Origin: Anniella stebbinsi
Lineage: Eukaryota > Chordata > Lepidosauria > Squamata > Anniellidae
Assembly: GCA_029215795.1 (NCBI GenBank)
Contig: JARDYH010000007.1
Location: 92,395,263 to 92,459,262 of the forward strand
DNA length: 64,000 nucleotides
Direction of reading: 5' to 3'
The translations under genes and the position numbers were made by a program. Under the pieces are notes generated by a model. It was given only the letters and a program-made list of their open reading frames with translations, made no database searches and was not told where the DNA came from. Below are positions 51,213 through 62,450 of the stretch, piece by piece; positions within the stretch are counted from its first letter, which is position 1; each line of letters opens with the position of its first letter.

Positions 51213-51957
51213 TTCATTCCATCATCTGCTCATTGACAGAATTCAGATTTTTTTTCCAATTTCCCAAATTTGCACAAATTTGCATCTGTGAAAATTCATA
51301 CTTGAGAAAATGAGCAAATCTCCCCAAAATGCACATTTTCATAGGTTCGCCTGTAAGGAAAATGTGCATTCTCAGCCAGTAGGTTTTTTTGCAACTAAAT
51401 TTCCATAAATTTCCAGAAAGTAAAAAAAAAAAAAAAAAAAGCAAGTCCAGAAGTCCACGGAATGCATGCATCTTGAGAAAAGCCAGTTTGCTGCAGAATC
51501 CATGGGTTGGATTCGTGAAACAAGGATGATCAGGGGTCCAGAAACAAAGCCTTATCAGGAGAGATGAAAAGAACTGGGCATGTTCAGCTTGGAGAAGAGA
51601 ACACTGGGGGGAGACATGATAGCACAAATAGTTGAAAGGTTGTCACACAGAAGAGGACCAGGATCTCTTCTCGATCATCCCAGAGTGCAGGACACGGAAT
51701 AATGGGCTCAAGTTACAGGAAGCCAGATTCTGGCTGGACATCAGGAAGAACTTCCTGACTGTTAGAGCAGTACGACAATGGAACCAATGACCTAGGCAGC
51801 TGGATAACCATCTGTCAGGGATGCTTTAGTGTGGATTCCTGCATTGAGCAGGGGGTTGGACTTGATGGCCTTATAGGCCCCATCCAACTCAACTGTTCTA
51901 GGATTCTATGAAATCCAAACTCATTTGATCCCATTACTAATTCCTCTGACATCCATA
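51213..51957. mobile_element. F9, TAGGGATG-type element without left end, split by CR1
   Basis: Collinear with F2: 'gctcattgacagaattcaga', 'tttgcacaaatttgcatctg', 'tgcacattttcataggttcg', 'ctcagccagtaggttttttt', 'gaatccatgggttggattcg', then, after CR1, 'aaatccaaactcatttgatc' and 'ctctgacatccatagtc'. A17-19 run at 51423-51440. Confidence 0.65.
51533..51912 (+). mobile_element. CR1 LINE ORF2 C-terminus and 3' UTR, inserted in F9
   Basis: Plus-strand counterpart of 35637-35983: 'gggcatgttcagcttggaga', 'gggggagacatgatagcac', 'gttgtcacacagaagaggac', 'gcaggacacggaataatggg', 'gattctggctggacatcagg', 'ttagtgtggattcctgcatt', 'ggacttgatggccttatagg', ending 'ttctaggattctatg'. Complete 3' end, 5'-truncated. 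Confidence 0.9.
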
Positions 51958-52369
51958 GTCTTCAACCCCCCCATTGTTTTCTTAGGCTCCTGTATTTCAG
52001 GCCTGTGTAGCATTAGATCGAACTGTCTGTCCGGCTAGCCCATACTGGCTGCTCTGAGTCTCAGCCACTCTTGCAATGACATCTCCCTTCCTTTGACTGT
52101 TTTCTCCTTCTCCCTGTGGCTGAGCACAGATGTACAATCATCTGTATCTGTCCATTTCAGGAGGGCCTCGATGAACATTATGATGAGGATGTGTTTCCAG
52201 AGACACATTTGCAGCCAAGTTGGTAATACACAAGAAGGGATGTATGAAAACTTCATGTCAGATTGTTTTTATCAGGATTTACCCAGTTTGCAGCTTCTGT
52301 AGGCACCATCTGCGGTGTAAGTCCATACATTCCTGAGATTACAGTGTAATTCCCTTGCCCAAAACAAGG
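51958..52369. other. Unassigned sequence
   Basis: Nothing recognised. Confidence 0.4.
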
Positions 52370-52733
52370 CATTTGACAGTATGTGTACATTTGAAAACTG
52401 CATATATATATATATATATATATATATACACTTTTGAAAAATGCATGCAAATATTCCCACATTCAACAGGGACTCAATGGCCTTATAGGCCCCTTCCAAC
52501 TCTACTATTCTATGTTTCTATGATATGCTTTAATTGGTGGGAGAAGAATGCATACATTTCAAAGACAAGCATAACTGATGTGTACATTTGGAAAGAAATG
52601 CACAAAAGTATGGACAGATTTTCATGCAAAAAGAAAAAAAATGCAATATGATACAGACTTGAGCTGAATGAGCTTTGAGATGGAATTCAGAGAACAGCAA
52701 CGGGCTCAGATCTTACTGATTTGCACATCCCGA
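52370..52733. mobile_element. F11, TAGGGATG-type fragment with CR1 insertion
   Basis: 'gtgtacatttgaaaactgca', (TA)n at 52403-52429, 'gaaaaatgcatgcaaat', then a short CR1 tail, then 'gtacatttggaaagaaatgc' and an end 'gatttgcacatccc'. Left end undefined. Confidence 0.5.
52466..52524 (+). mobile_element. CR1 LINE, extreme 3' end (~59 bp)
   Basis: 'gggactcaatggccttatag', 'gccccttccaactctactat', 'tctatgtttctatg'. One of the shortest recognisable CR1 insertions, with the octamer tail. Confidence 0.8.
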
Positions 52734-53689
52734 AGTGCAAGGAAGGTTGCGCCTGCATGCATTCTCTCTTATGCAGGGAGGGCGAGGGAGGGTCATGCAA
52801 CGTACAAAGTCTTTTAGAAGTCATCAGAGCTAGTTAGTGGTTCCGAACCCCACCCCCTTGCCATTGGAACTATGAGAATAAATGTTTGCTCATTCGGAGA
52901 CACATTTGAACACTCCCTCTTCTAAAAATAATCCCTTTACTCACCCACTGCGCAAGAGAGACTAAGGGGTTTAGCGATGTGCCTAAGGTAGGTCAGAGAT
53001 GCACTCCCCCCTCTTGGGCTCATTGTTCAGTTGTGCGAATCTAATAAATTAAATATAAATAGGAGCATAATGACAAGCGACGGAAAAAGAAAAGCCTGTT
53101 CACCAAAAACAGATGACGCAGAAGTGCTGATTTTGGAACAGGGGCAGTGAGCAGAAATCGGTTGGTGTGTGTGTGGAGGGGGGGCGCATTGATGGAAATT
53201 ATCCTAGAAATTTCTGGACCATTGCTCACAGGCAAAGATCTTGGCAGTAACAGGGCTGTTGAGAAGATTTAGGGGTGCCTTTGCAAACAAAACAGCCCCC
53301 AATTGAGGTTGCAGCTGAACTTTTGTATTGAGCAAGCCAATTCATAACCCCACGGGTGGCCCTGGTCCTACTAACAGCTGGCTTGCTAGGCCCTCTCATC
53401 CCCACCCCCTTCATAGGTGGCAGGACCAGAGAGCCACCCCAATCCAGCGGGATGCCTTTGGGAAGTTGGCGAGCAAGACATGGAGACAGAAATCCACCCT
53501 CGTTCCTATTCCCAGCTTGGAGTAGGCAGAATTACGCTACCTTTGAACACAGAGCTTCCATTTAGCTGTCACAGCAAATCATCACTAATTGATAGATCCT
53601 TTTCAAAAGCCACGTAAAAGTACTATCTGTTCCTGTATCTCACGTTTCCATACATTTGCTATGCGTCGGATAGAACAGATCTGTTGAAT
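52734..53689. other. Unassigned sequence
   Basis: No family or gene recognised. Confidence 0.4.
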
Positions 53690-53935
53690 CTCAGGCCTGT
53701 GGGCCAAATCCAGCCCTCTGGCATTCCCCAGAAAGTGGGTTCCTGGCTTTTGCAGTTTTCTCCCATTCTAAAATCTTGAAATGCCTCCCCTATGGCTTAG
53801 ATACAGGAAGTAAGAGCTTTCGGCTATAATATGGTGACATTTTTGGGTATTTGACCTCGCCCTTATAGCTTTCAGCTCCGCCCCTGACTGGAACGCAGTC
53901 CTGGAGAAATTCTCCAAAATGGAGTTTAGCCCTCG
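53690..53935. mobile_element. Dispersed repeat K2
   Basis: 'tgtgggccaaatccagccct', 'ttgaaatgcctcccctatgg', 'ggaagtaagagctttcggct', 'tttgggtatttgacctcgcc' correspond to K1 in order. Confidence 0.55.
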
Positions 53936-54489
53936 TGCTGAAAGAGGTTCAGCACGATTGGCATCGGGGAGAACATCCTTTTGTCTGTGCTAAATTGCTG
54001 CCAATCTTGTTAACGGAGGATCTCGAATTCTAGTATTATCAAAAAGGTGAGACTGCTGGAGTCCATCCTGTCCACTCTGAAATGTGGTGATCAGCGGCAA
54101 GCTGGCATAACCCAGGCTGAAGGTCCAGATTTTGAAGATTTTGCCTGCTGCTGCTCCAGTAAATTATCAGTGATTGTCCAATTTCACAGGGGAAGTGGCA
54201 TGGATCCACGGTCCTTAATATAACAGTCTTGTACTGCCAATGGGTTTGTGAATATTCCAGTTGGATCCATGAAAAACAACGGGCTCTATCCAATGTGAGT
54301 CCACTGAGAGGAAGACCTATTGAAATGAAATAGACACGTGAGACAGACATTGAATACAACCCAATGTCAGCTTAACTGGGCTGCTACATTGTTAGTTGAG
54401 TTCCACATGGGATGTGCAATATCGATTCAGGCCTGCATCAGTTCATGCTCCTGCCTGTGGTTTTGAATGGGGAACATGATGGGCTATTA
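53936..54489. other. Unassigned sequence; J-like traces near 54300
   Basis: 'gaggaagacctattgaaatg' near 54310 resembles family J. Otherwise nothing recognised. Confidence 0.35.
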
Positions 54490-55372
54490 TGGATAGCAAT
54501 AATTTGTTTATTTATGTTATTTATCGTATTTGTATACCGCTCCACATCCAAAGATTTTGGAGCAGTGAACAGCAGAATAAAAACAACAGGATAAACTAAG
54601 TAATGTTTTAAAAACAAAAGAAACAGAAACAGGGTCCTGACAAACTGAGTTTTGATAAACCATGGCCAGTCACTCAAGGAAGGCTTCCTGAAATAACTAT
54701 GTTTTGGGGAGGCACCAGATGCAGCCTGCCTGACCACCAAGGGCAAGGAGTTCCAAAGAGAAGGGGCCACCACACTAAAGGCTCTTCTCCTGGTGGACTC
54801 CAGTTGGGCCATAGCTCCATGTGGAACCATGAGGACCGTGCCCTGCAATGACCTCGATGACCGGGCAAGTTGGTAAGGGAGAAGACGCTCTTTCAGGTAT
54901 CCCGGTCCCAAGTTCTTTAGGGCTTTGTACACCAGTACTAGAACCTTAAACCTGGCCCAGTAGCCAATAGGCAGCCAGTGCAGTTCCCTCAGCACAGGAG
55001 TTGCAGGCTGAAAAGATAACAGCCAAGCTGCTGAGTTCTGCACTAGCTCCAGCTTCTGGAGCAGCCTTAAGGGCAGCCCCACACAGAGCACATTGCAGTA
55101 ATCCATTCTTGAAGTTCCTAATGCCTATACCACTGGGGCCAAGCTATCCCTGTCCAGGACAGGCCATATCTGGCAAACCAGGTAAAAGGCACTCCAGCTG
55201 CTGTGGCTTCTTGGGCCTCCAGTGAAAGTGATGGATCTAGGAGTACACCCAGAATAGGAACCTGATCTTTCAGAGGGAGTGCAACCAAAGTAGGCAATGA
55301 GCCCATCTCCTGGACCCGGGAACCATTCACCCACTGGGTGTCTGTTTTGCCAGGATTCAGTTCAAGCTTAAT
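54490..55372 (-). mobile_element. L2-type LINE C-terminal half, minus strand
   Basis: Minus-strand translation: KLELNPGKTD and GVLLDPSLSLEAQ (post-RT), then in another frame DYCNVLCVGLPLRLLQKLEL, VLRELHWLPI, FKVLVLVYKALKNLGPGYL and RRRAFSVVAPSLWNSLP, and a 3' tail 'ccaaaatctttggatgtgga', 'gcggtatacaaatacgata'. At least one frameshift separates the two coding pieces. The frame at 54438-55106 runs past the LINE end. Confidence 0.85.
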
Positions 55373-55583
55373 AATAATATATATCCTGGGAATATAACCA
55401 AAGGATGGCATTAAAAATACTACTACTACTAATAATAATAATAATAGATACAGAAGAGACACATGAAGCCATTCAGATACATTTTATGAAAATCTCAGAT
55501 CTGCTTTTGTGGAGTGTAGATCAGTATCCTGATCAAACAATGTCAGTATGGAAGAAAATGGGGGAAAAACCACGAGGGGCAGA
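55373..55583. other. Unassigned sequence with (TAC)n(TAA)n
   Basis: A short triplet microsatellite at 55423-55446 follows the L2 copy. Confidence 0.5.
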
Positions 55584-55772
55584 CAGTGAAGGCTGGTGGC
55601 TCTGATGTCAGGAGAGGGATGAATCCACGCTGGGTTTCAGTCAGAACTCTAAAAGAGCTATCCAAGGTGCTTCTTGCTTCTTGGAGAGCTCCTTTAGAGT
55701 TCTGACTGGTTCTGACTGAAATCTGGAACGGATTCACCACCTGACTGACATTGGAGCCACCAGGCTCCACCG
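55584..55772. mobile_element. MITE-A7 (189 bp)
   Basis: CAGTGAAGGCTGGTGGCTC to 'gagccaccaggctccac'. Flanks ggggcaga and agggcagg are similar but offset, an imperfect duplication. Confidence 0.85.
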
Positions 55773-56611
55773 AGGGCAGGGCTTTTGCCTCCCTATGGTT
55801 TAGCAACTGATGGCCCCAAGCTGTCTCCTTCCTTTCCTCCATGACATGCGCTGTCCCATGAGAATGCATGGCTACAAGCGATGCCCCAGTAACCAATCAT
55901 GTATCGCATTCACCATTGCCCTACAGGAAATAGCACAGAGGCAGTGCGAATGACTTCCCTTTCCAGGGCCTGCCATTAAAACATATAGAATTCCTCATGC
56001 AAACTTCCCCTCCCCCTGCCCCCTCCCAATATTTCTGCATACACATAAGGCCTTTCCTGAGCAGATTTTCTTTTTTTAAAAAAATCACATCATTTGTCAG
56101 TCATGTCCCCCCTGTTTATGATTCACTCCTATTTACAGTCTTCTCCTTCTAACTGGCGTTTTGTGCGTTGTTTCTAGGACACAAACAAAACAGCTTTGTT
56201 ATCTCACAAGTATTCCATCATGTTCTCAGATTTGCCTTGTCTCTTGCTGTTACTCCTTACCCACACAGAAAGTGCGGGGAGGGGGATGTACCTTCTCACA
56301 GATTGCCTTGACCCACTTTTCATCACTTTAGAAAGCTCCAAGAAACCAGGCCGTTAAATCCAGTAGATCGGTTCTCACAAAGGGACACCTATTGGGATCA
56401 GCGAGGCCCAAAGGCGTTGCAGCGAGTGGAGGTCCTTCCCAGGAAATTGCTTCCTTATTTGTCTTTTATCTGCCCTGATGGTTTTAGACAGCTCTTAACA
56501 AAATGCAGATCAAACACCCTGCAGTTCCTGGAGGCAAAGCATGCTCTAGTGCCCAACTTCGGGTGAATAGATATTGTCTAGTTGGATGCTGGAAGGCAGA
56601 GGATCTGGTTT
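55773..56611. other. Unassigned sequence
   Basis: No family recognised; a possibly unique block at 56080-56260. Confidence 0.35.
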
Positions 56612-57054
56612 TACGGTGACCAACTGTCAGGATTTTCCCAGATTTGTCCTGGTTTTTGTTCTATCCTGGGTGTCAGGGGGGATTTTCTGTAATTTTCTAT
56701 AATGTCCTACAATGACACATGTTTCCCTTTAAGGCCGCCATTAGTGTGGTGGGAGGGGGGATGATGTGCTTTCCAGAGGCCCCAATTGGAGCAGGGGGTG
56801 GGAATGTCACACTTTCCCCTCCTCCTTTCCAGTCAGGGCCCTTAAGGCCCCAATTGGAGCGGAGGAGGGGAAAGCCTGCTTTCTGGGGTCTTTTGAAAGC
56901 ATGTCATTCACAACCGCCATGCTAATGGCACCTGCCAATAGTATGACAGGCGGAATGACATGTTTTCCAGAGGCCCCAGAACACACACTTTTCTGCCCCC
57001 CCTCCACCCCCACTGGGTGTCCTCTGTTTTGGTTTCCCAAGTATGGTCACCCTA
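56612..57054. mobile_element. Element N, hAT-like with TACGGTGACC/GGTCACCCTA ends (443 bp)
   Basis: Left TACGGTGACCAACTGTCAGG, right 'cccaagtatggtcaccct' plus A. Flanks share ctggtt, about 6 of 8. Interior carries repeated 'ccagaggcccca', 'aaggccccaattggagc' and 'gccatgctaatggcacc', related to parts of elements M and O. Confidence 0.6.
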
Positions 57055-57099
57055 CTGGTTCACTTTCTTCTGGAATGCAATTGTATCTAGATTTGAGGG

Positions 57100-57276
57100 C
57101 CTGGTACCTTGAGGGCTCTGATATCACTGGGGCAATGAATCGGCTTTGGGTTTCCATCAGAACCAGTCAAAACTTTGAGGAGCACCATGGAGAGCTCCTT
57201 TAGAGTTCCATCTTCTTCTGACAGAAACCTAGAAGTGATTCACAGCCCCACTGACATTGGAGCCAACAGCCTCCAC
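57100..57276. mobile_element. MITE-A8
   Basis: 'gagggctctgatatcactgg', 'ggtttccatcagaaccagtc', 'gagctcctttagagttcc' and an end 'ggagccaacagcctccac'. The left terminus is decayed. Confidence 0.75.
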
Positions 57277-57320
57277 TTTTACTGGTGGTATTAGAGATAA
57301 TTCCTGTTTAAACAAAAGCA

Positions 57321-57368
57321 TTATTATTATTATTATTAATTATTATTATTATTATTATTATTATTATT
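57321..57368 (+). repeat. (ATT)n microsatellite
   Basis: About sixteen ATT units with one interruption. Confidence 0.9.
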
Positions 57369-58060
57369 GATGGGGACAGATTATTTTGTAACATATTGCA
57401 CCACTAAATTTGCTAAGTTGGCTCTAGGAAAGAGTAAAGTTTTATCTCGACAGATGAGAATATATGTTATTGATCTATTTTAATTAATTGAATAGTTTTC
57501 AGTATATAAATCAGTTGCTGATGGTTTGTTAAATTATTACTAATTTTACTATTATTATACCTAGCTTCATTTTCTTATATGTTGGCATTGTTCATTCTTC
57601 TTGCTTTGTGTTTTAGTCTGATGTATATGGAAAAGTCTGGTTGGCTATCGAGCAATAAACTCAGTTGAACTGAAGGAGGGTCAATGCAGTGTATGCATGG
57701 AGACCATAAAACATTTTGCTAATCTCTGGGAATCCTTCTTTGCTCCAAAATCCTTAGCTGTTTCTCCTAAGTACAAATTTAAACTTTTGCCTGGACTTTA
57801 TGCCATGGGTTTCTGGAGCTTCTTCCTTCACCAGCTCTGGATGTCTTCTTTGGCTTCCAGAGCTGGTGAGATATTGATAATGCATGACATGGATTGGCAA
57901 GGATTTCGACTAATCATGTCTTCCCTACTTTTATCCCACTCCTCAGGAAAAAAAAAAAAAAGATTCCTGGACGAGGTAAAATAATCAATAAGAGAAGACA
58001 GTCCCTGGTCATAGCTTACAACCTAAAAGGACAAGACCCACAAGTAGTATTGTTGCAAAA
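57369..58060. other. Unassigned sequence; hairpin at 57829-57868
   Basis: AT-rich at first. A 13-bp perfect stem CACCAGCTCTGGA / TCCAGAGCTGGTG with a 14-nt loop lies at 57829-57868. An A-run is at 57948-57961. Confidence 0.45.
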
Positions 58061-58530
58061 TTCTGCCTGGGCCCACGAGGGCAAAGGACACCAGCTGGAC
58101 CTACAGGGCACTAGAATGGATGGCACCTGACTGCTCACGGGCCTTCAAGAGCAGTCGGGTGTGGGTCCACCCTGACTTCTGGGTCACACCCTTGGCCCTG
58201 CTGCATTAATGGCAGCTGCCATTAATGCAGCAGGGTAAAATACACAATTTCCCCAAGGCTGGGGAAATCACATATTTTCTCCTTTCACTCTAATGCCATT
58301 GGGGGAAATTGTGTGTTTCTCCCTCCCCCTTGCATTGAGAGAGCCTTTAAGGCTCCGATTGATGTGGAGGACATAGCAAAGCATGCTTCCCAGGGCCTCC
58401 AGAAAATGTGCAATACCCCCAGCCATGCTAATGGTGTGGCCAGGAGAATTGCGCACTTTCCAGAGGCGTGGAAAGCATGCTTTGCTGGGGACTTGGGAGG
58501 CTTGTGAGCCTCCCAAGTGCTCAGCAAAGG
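58061..58530. mobile_element. Element O, MITE-like, related to M and N
   Basis: Holds inverted blocks: 'acaatttccccaaggctggg' with 'gccattgggggaaattgtgt', and 'aaagcatgcttcccagg' with 'ggaaagcatgctttgct'. Shares 'gccatgctaatggtgtggcc' and 'cactttccagaggc' with N and M. Contains a 40-bp perfect palindrome. Ends undefined. Confidence 0.5.
58196..58235. repeat. 40-bp perfect palindrome
   Basis: Two 20-nt arms, CCCTGCTGCATTAATGGCAG and its exact complement, adjoin with no spacer (centre 58215/58216). Confidence 0.95.
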
Positions 58531-58708
58531 CTCACCCGGCCCGGCTCTTTGAAGTGGGGCTGCGCGAGCAGAGCTCAGCAAGCTAGTGGGGCAGGCCCTG
58601 GCTGAGCTCGGCACTGACCTCAGATTCCCTTCACTGTTGGGGAAACGCTGTGGCTGCTTCTGATGAGCTTGTCCATCGTTGAGAGGAACAAGAAGGGATG
58701 CTATGTCT

Positions 58709-58837
58709 ATGGCCCTTTCTACACCATAGGGGTGTAGAGGGAGGGAGGGAGATCCCAGAAGTACCTAATACACACCATTGGTGCACAGGGACCAGCCAGG
58801 GACCATCCCAGGCAAAAAGCCTGGTGTGGAAAGGGCC
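58709..58837. mobile_element. Family E3 (129 bp)
   Basis: GGCCCTTTCTACACCATAGG to 'cctggtgtggaaagggcc'. Flanks TAT and TAC (2 of 3). An internally deleted E element. Confidence 0.75.
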
Positions 58838-59916
58838 TACATTGTGTTTGCTGTTTCCAGTGGGCTGACAAAATCCATGACTAAATGTCAAAAGAACTAT
58901 ATGATCTGCCTTAGGAAATATCCATCTTCTTGGGCTCGGAGGCAAGCGTCACAGCCCTGAAATTTCTTCTCTGGCTCAGATTGAAATCTCCTCCTTAGAG
59001 AGGAATTTAAGCCACTTCCGAATTCCCACCCTTATCACCAACCCACACTCCTTGCTGCTGCAGCGGTGGCCACAGCGGATGGGGCAAGGAAAAATGATAT
59101 CTTTCCCACCATGCACACCCGCAGACAGACACTTTCCCCTTGGCGCCTAGCAAACAGACTCAGCTGTGAGCCAGGGACCTAGAGCATGAGGAAATGCAAT
59201 TTCCCAAGGACTACTGACAACCATGGAATGGGGGCTCACTGGGAAGTGGAAGAAGGAATCACACCTTATTGCTATCATCGGGAGAACCAGGGGACTGGGC
59301 TTGCAATAAGCTGAGCTACATTTCTGAGTGTTTTTTTTTAAATATATAATTTGCTTCTCCAAACCCAGTTCCAAACTTGGCACGGGGAGCTCACCCAGTC
59401 CCTACCATGGACACTGAAACTTTGAGCACATGGCCACGTGCCACATTTTGTCTATGTATGTTTCCAACTCAGAACTTCATCACACCTACCTTTTTAAAAT
59501 TGGTTTGTACCTGCAGTTTTGATATCCATTTCCTTTTTGCGATTGAAGCCATACCGGGGCCTCCCTTTTCACTTATGGGCTTTCTCCGCGCCAAAATACT
59601 TCGCAACAAGGGGCACAATGAGAGCAGGACAGGTACAGCGCCATGTGGGTATCTCGCAGCAAAAACACATACAAAGCATGATGAGTGTGTAGTAAATCAC
59701 TGGTGTGATGGAGCTCTTAGTTGAAAGAATGGTCCAGGTTCCAGATTGGAAGATGATCCATGGAGCTAGGTGTTATACAGGGACATTCAAAATTGCAAAC
59801 ATTGTGTTTCCTTTATAATGCCAATGAGGGGCAGCGTGACACTGGCAGGGAAGAATCAGCAAGCAGAAGGGGGCACTTGACCCTTCCCCACATGCGGCCT
59901 GGAGGACATTTTCAGG
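58838..59916. other. Unassigned sequence
   Basis: No family or gene recognised. Confidence 0.4.
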
Positions 59917-60113
59917 CAGCGGAGGCTAGTGGCTCTCATGTGCATGGAGTGGTGAATCCGCTCCGGGTTTCAGTCAGAACCAGTCAGATCTTTAAAGGCG
60001 CAATCCAAAGTGTGAAGCACTTTGGAGAGCTCCTTTAAAGTTCTGACTGGTTCTGACTGAAACCCAGAACAGATTCACTGCCCCACTGACATCAGAGCCA
60101 CCAGCCTCCATTG
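59917..60113. mobile_element. MITE-A9 (197 bp) with 8-bp target duplication
   Basis: CAGCGGAGGCTAGTGGCTCT to 'gagccaccagcctccattg'. Flanks ttttcagg (59909-59916) and ctttcagg (60114-60121), 7 of 8. Confidence 0.92.
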
Positions 60114-60289
60114 CTTTCAGGGGAGAATCGACCATAGCAAATGCAGTTTTTGGAACATGTGTTTGCCAAGAGAACGACCAGTTCTCTTCATTTTGGATTT
60201 TGCAAGAGACAAGGCCCCTTGCATCTTCTGAAGGGTATACAAACCATCTCTGAGAAATTGTGCTGGAAAATCAACATTTATTTTGCTTC

Positions 60290-60500
60290 CCTTAAAATGT
60301 ATTCATTGAATTTATTTAATACATTTCTAATCCACCCAATACCTAATATTCTCTGAGCAGATTAAAACCAGTTAAAAACTAAAATGCAATTTTAAAACAC
60401 AGTTAAAATATAGAACACAATACCAGTATTTAAAAGATATAATACAAAACAACAAAGAGCAGAGGAATCAGTACAACAGACATAATAACCTAGAACTCGA
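60290..60500 (-). mobile_element. L2-type LINE 3' tail, minus strand
   Basis: 'gaatttatttaatacatttc', 'taatccacccaatacctaat', 'attctctgagcagattaaaa' then A-rich LINE 3' UTR. Directly upstream of a second LINE copy in the same orientation. Confidence 0.6.
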
Positions 60501-60644
60501 TCCTAACTGATGTTTTGTCCAAGCTCCAAATTTTCCTGTGATTTCAACTCTACTTTGGATTATCCTGACTACTAGTTTCCCAGGTCTTAGGGAGTCCCGG
60601 TCTTTGCTCATAGAGGACAATTCACAAGACCCCAGCAAAATCTC

Positions 60645-61290
60645 TCAAAGTTAATTTATTTCATTTCATTTCTATACCACCCAATAGGCAAAGCTCTCTG
60701 GGCAGTTCACAAAAATTTAAACCCTAAATACAGCACAAAATATAACATGGAAGCTTAAAACCACACTACAAAAGTACAACCAGAGTAAAGCCAAGTAGCA
60801 ATGCAGTGATTTAAAAGACAGATTTGAAATTCAGATTTAAAACAGCAGAGTTTTTTTTAAAAAAACCTAAGATAGTAAATCGCTAAAATATTGGGAAAAT
60901 AAAAATGTCTTCACCTGGCACCAGAAAAAGGACAACGTAGGTGCCAGGCGAACCTCTCTAAGGAGCTCGTTCCACAGCCAGGGTGCCACAGCAGAGAAGG
61001 CCCTCCTCCTGGTAGCCACCCACCTCGTTTCCTTTAGCAGGGGCTCATGGAAAAGGACCCCTGAAGATGATCTTAGGATCTGGGCAGGTACATATGGGAA
61101 GAAGCAATCCTGGCTCCAAGCCATTTAGGGCTGTGAATGTTAATACCAGCACTTTGAATTGGGCCTGGACATGGACTGGCAGCCAGCAAAGCTGAAAAAG
61201 GACTGGTATAATGTGGACGCGCTGGTCTGTCCCCGTTAACAATCTTGCTGCTCCACAAGAGATGACTTGCACTAAGTAGATGCAGCGTAA
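60645..61290 (-). mobile_element. L2-type LINE C-terminal region, minus strand
   Basis: Tail 'atttctataccacccaatag', 'gcaaagctctctgggcagtt'. Minus-strand translation gives VLVLTFTALNGLEPGLLLP, TRRRAFSAVAPWLWNELLRE and FFWCQVKTFLFSQYF, with frameshifts between them, and upstream LTGTDQRVHIIPVLFQLCWL. Same region as the 12-kb and 54-kb copies. Confidence 0.85.
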
Positions 61291-61819
61291 AGCAATGTTT
61301 GTGAACCTGCTTTTGGCATTGCATAACCCTAGGGCAAGTGTGGTTATGATTGCATGTCCCTGAGTTTGAAGCATTCGTGAATATTAGGGAGCCCGTGGAC
61401 ATCTGCAGGATGGATGAGTTCTGCTGAAATATTATTAGTAACAAAACATTTGTGGAAGTACAAACATGTTGGATTAATTGGGCTTGTTTGGTTATTTCCC
61501 CCTGGGAAAAGGATGACTGATTCATATATCGTGTTCCTTCCAGCTCCTGGCTGAGAAACCATTTCTGCTCTTCATACGTTGCATCCCCACCTCCCTCCAC
61601 CCACTTTGCTGGAACAGGCAAGTACTTTGCCAAGTCAATAAGATGAATGGCCAAGAGTGATCAAGCCTGATTGGGTCAACAGCTTTGCTGACAAAAACAT
61701 GGGTTACCCTACTGAAATGCTGGAGCCCTGGAGCAGATCTTGCCCTCACTAATACACCAGTCCTTCTCCTTCGCAAAATTCTCTCCTTCTGCTGGCAGTT
61801 CTATTGCTACAACCTTGGC
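61291..61819. other. Unassigned sequence
   Basis: Nothing recognised between the LINE and the polypyrimidine tract. Confidence 0.4.
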
Positions 61820-62450
61820 TCTTCCTCTTCCTCCTCCTCCTCCTCCTCATCTTCCTCCTCCTCAACCTTCGCTGCTGCTTCTCTCCTCCTCCTCCTCCTC
61901 CTCCTCTTCCTCTTCTACAACCATTTCCTCCTCCTCCTCTTCTTCTTCCTCCTCTTCCACTTCTTTCTCCTCCTCCACTTCCTCTTCTTCTAGCTATTCT
62001 ACCACTATCTCCTCCTCTTCCTCTTTTCCCTCCTTTTCTTCCTATTCTACCTCCTCCTCTTCTTCCTCTTCTACCACTATCTTCTCCTCTTCTTATTCTT
62101 CCTCCTCCTCCTCCTCCTCCTCCTCCTCCTCTTCCGATTCTATCACTATGTCCTCGTGCTCCTCCTGTTCTACCATCATCTCCTCCACCTCCTCTTCTTC
62201 CTTCTCCTTCACCTCCTCCTTTCTTTGAAATGAAACTTCACAACTTCTATCACCATCTCCTCCACCTCCACCTCCACCTCCACCTCCACCTCCACCTCCT
62301 CCTCCTCCTCCTCCTCCTCCTCCTCCTCCTCCTCCTCTTCTTCTTCTTCCTCCTCTTCTTCTTCTTCCTCTTCTTCTTCTTCTTCCTCTTCTTCTTCTTC
62401 TTCTTCCTATTCTATCAACATCTCTTCTTCCTCTTCCTTTTCTTCTTCTT
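61820..62450 (+). repeat. ~630-bp polypyrimidine tract (TCC/TTC)n
   Basis: Almost continuous CTCCTC, CTTCTT and CCACCT-type triplets with scattered purines. Purest at 62098-62130 and 62255-62420. The Ser-, Pro/Leu- or Glu/Gly-rich frames across it are composition artefacts. The other strand is homopurine. Confidence 0.95.
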
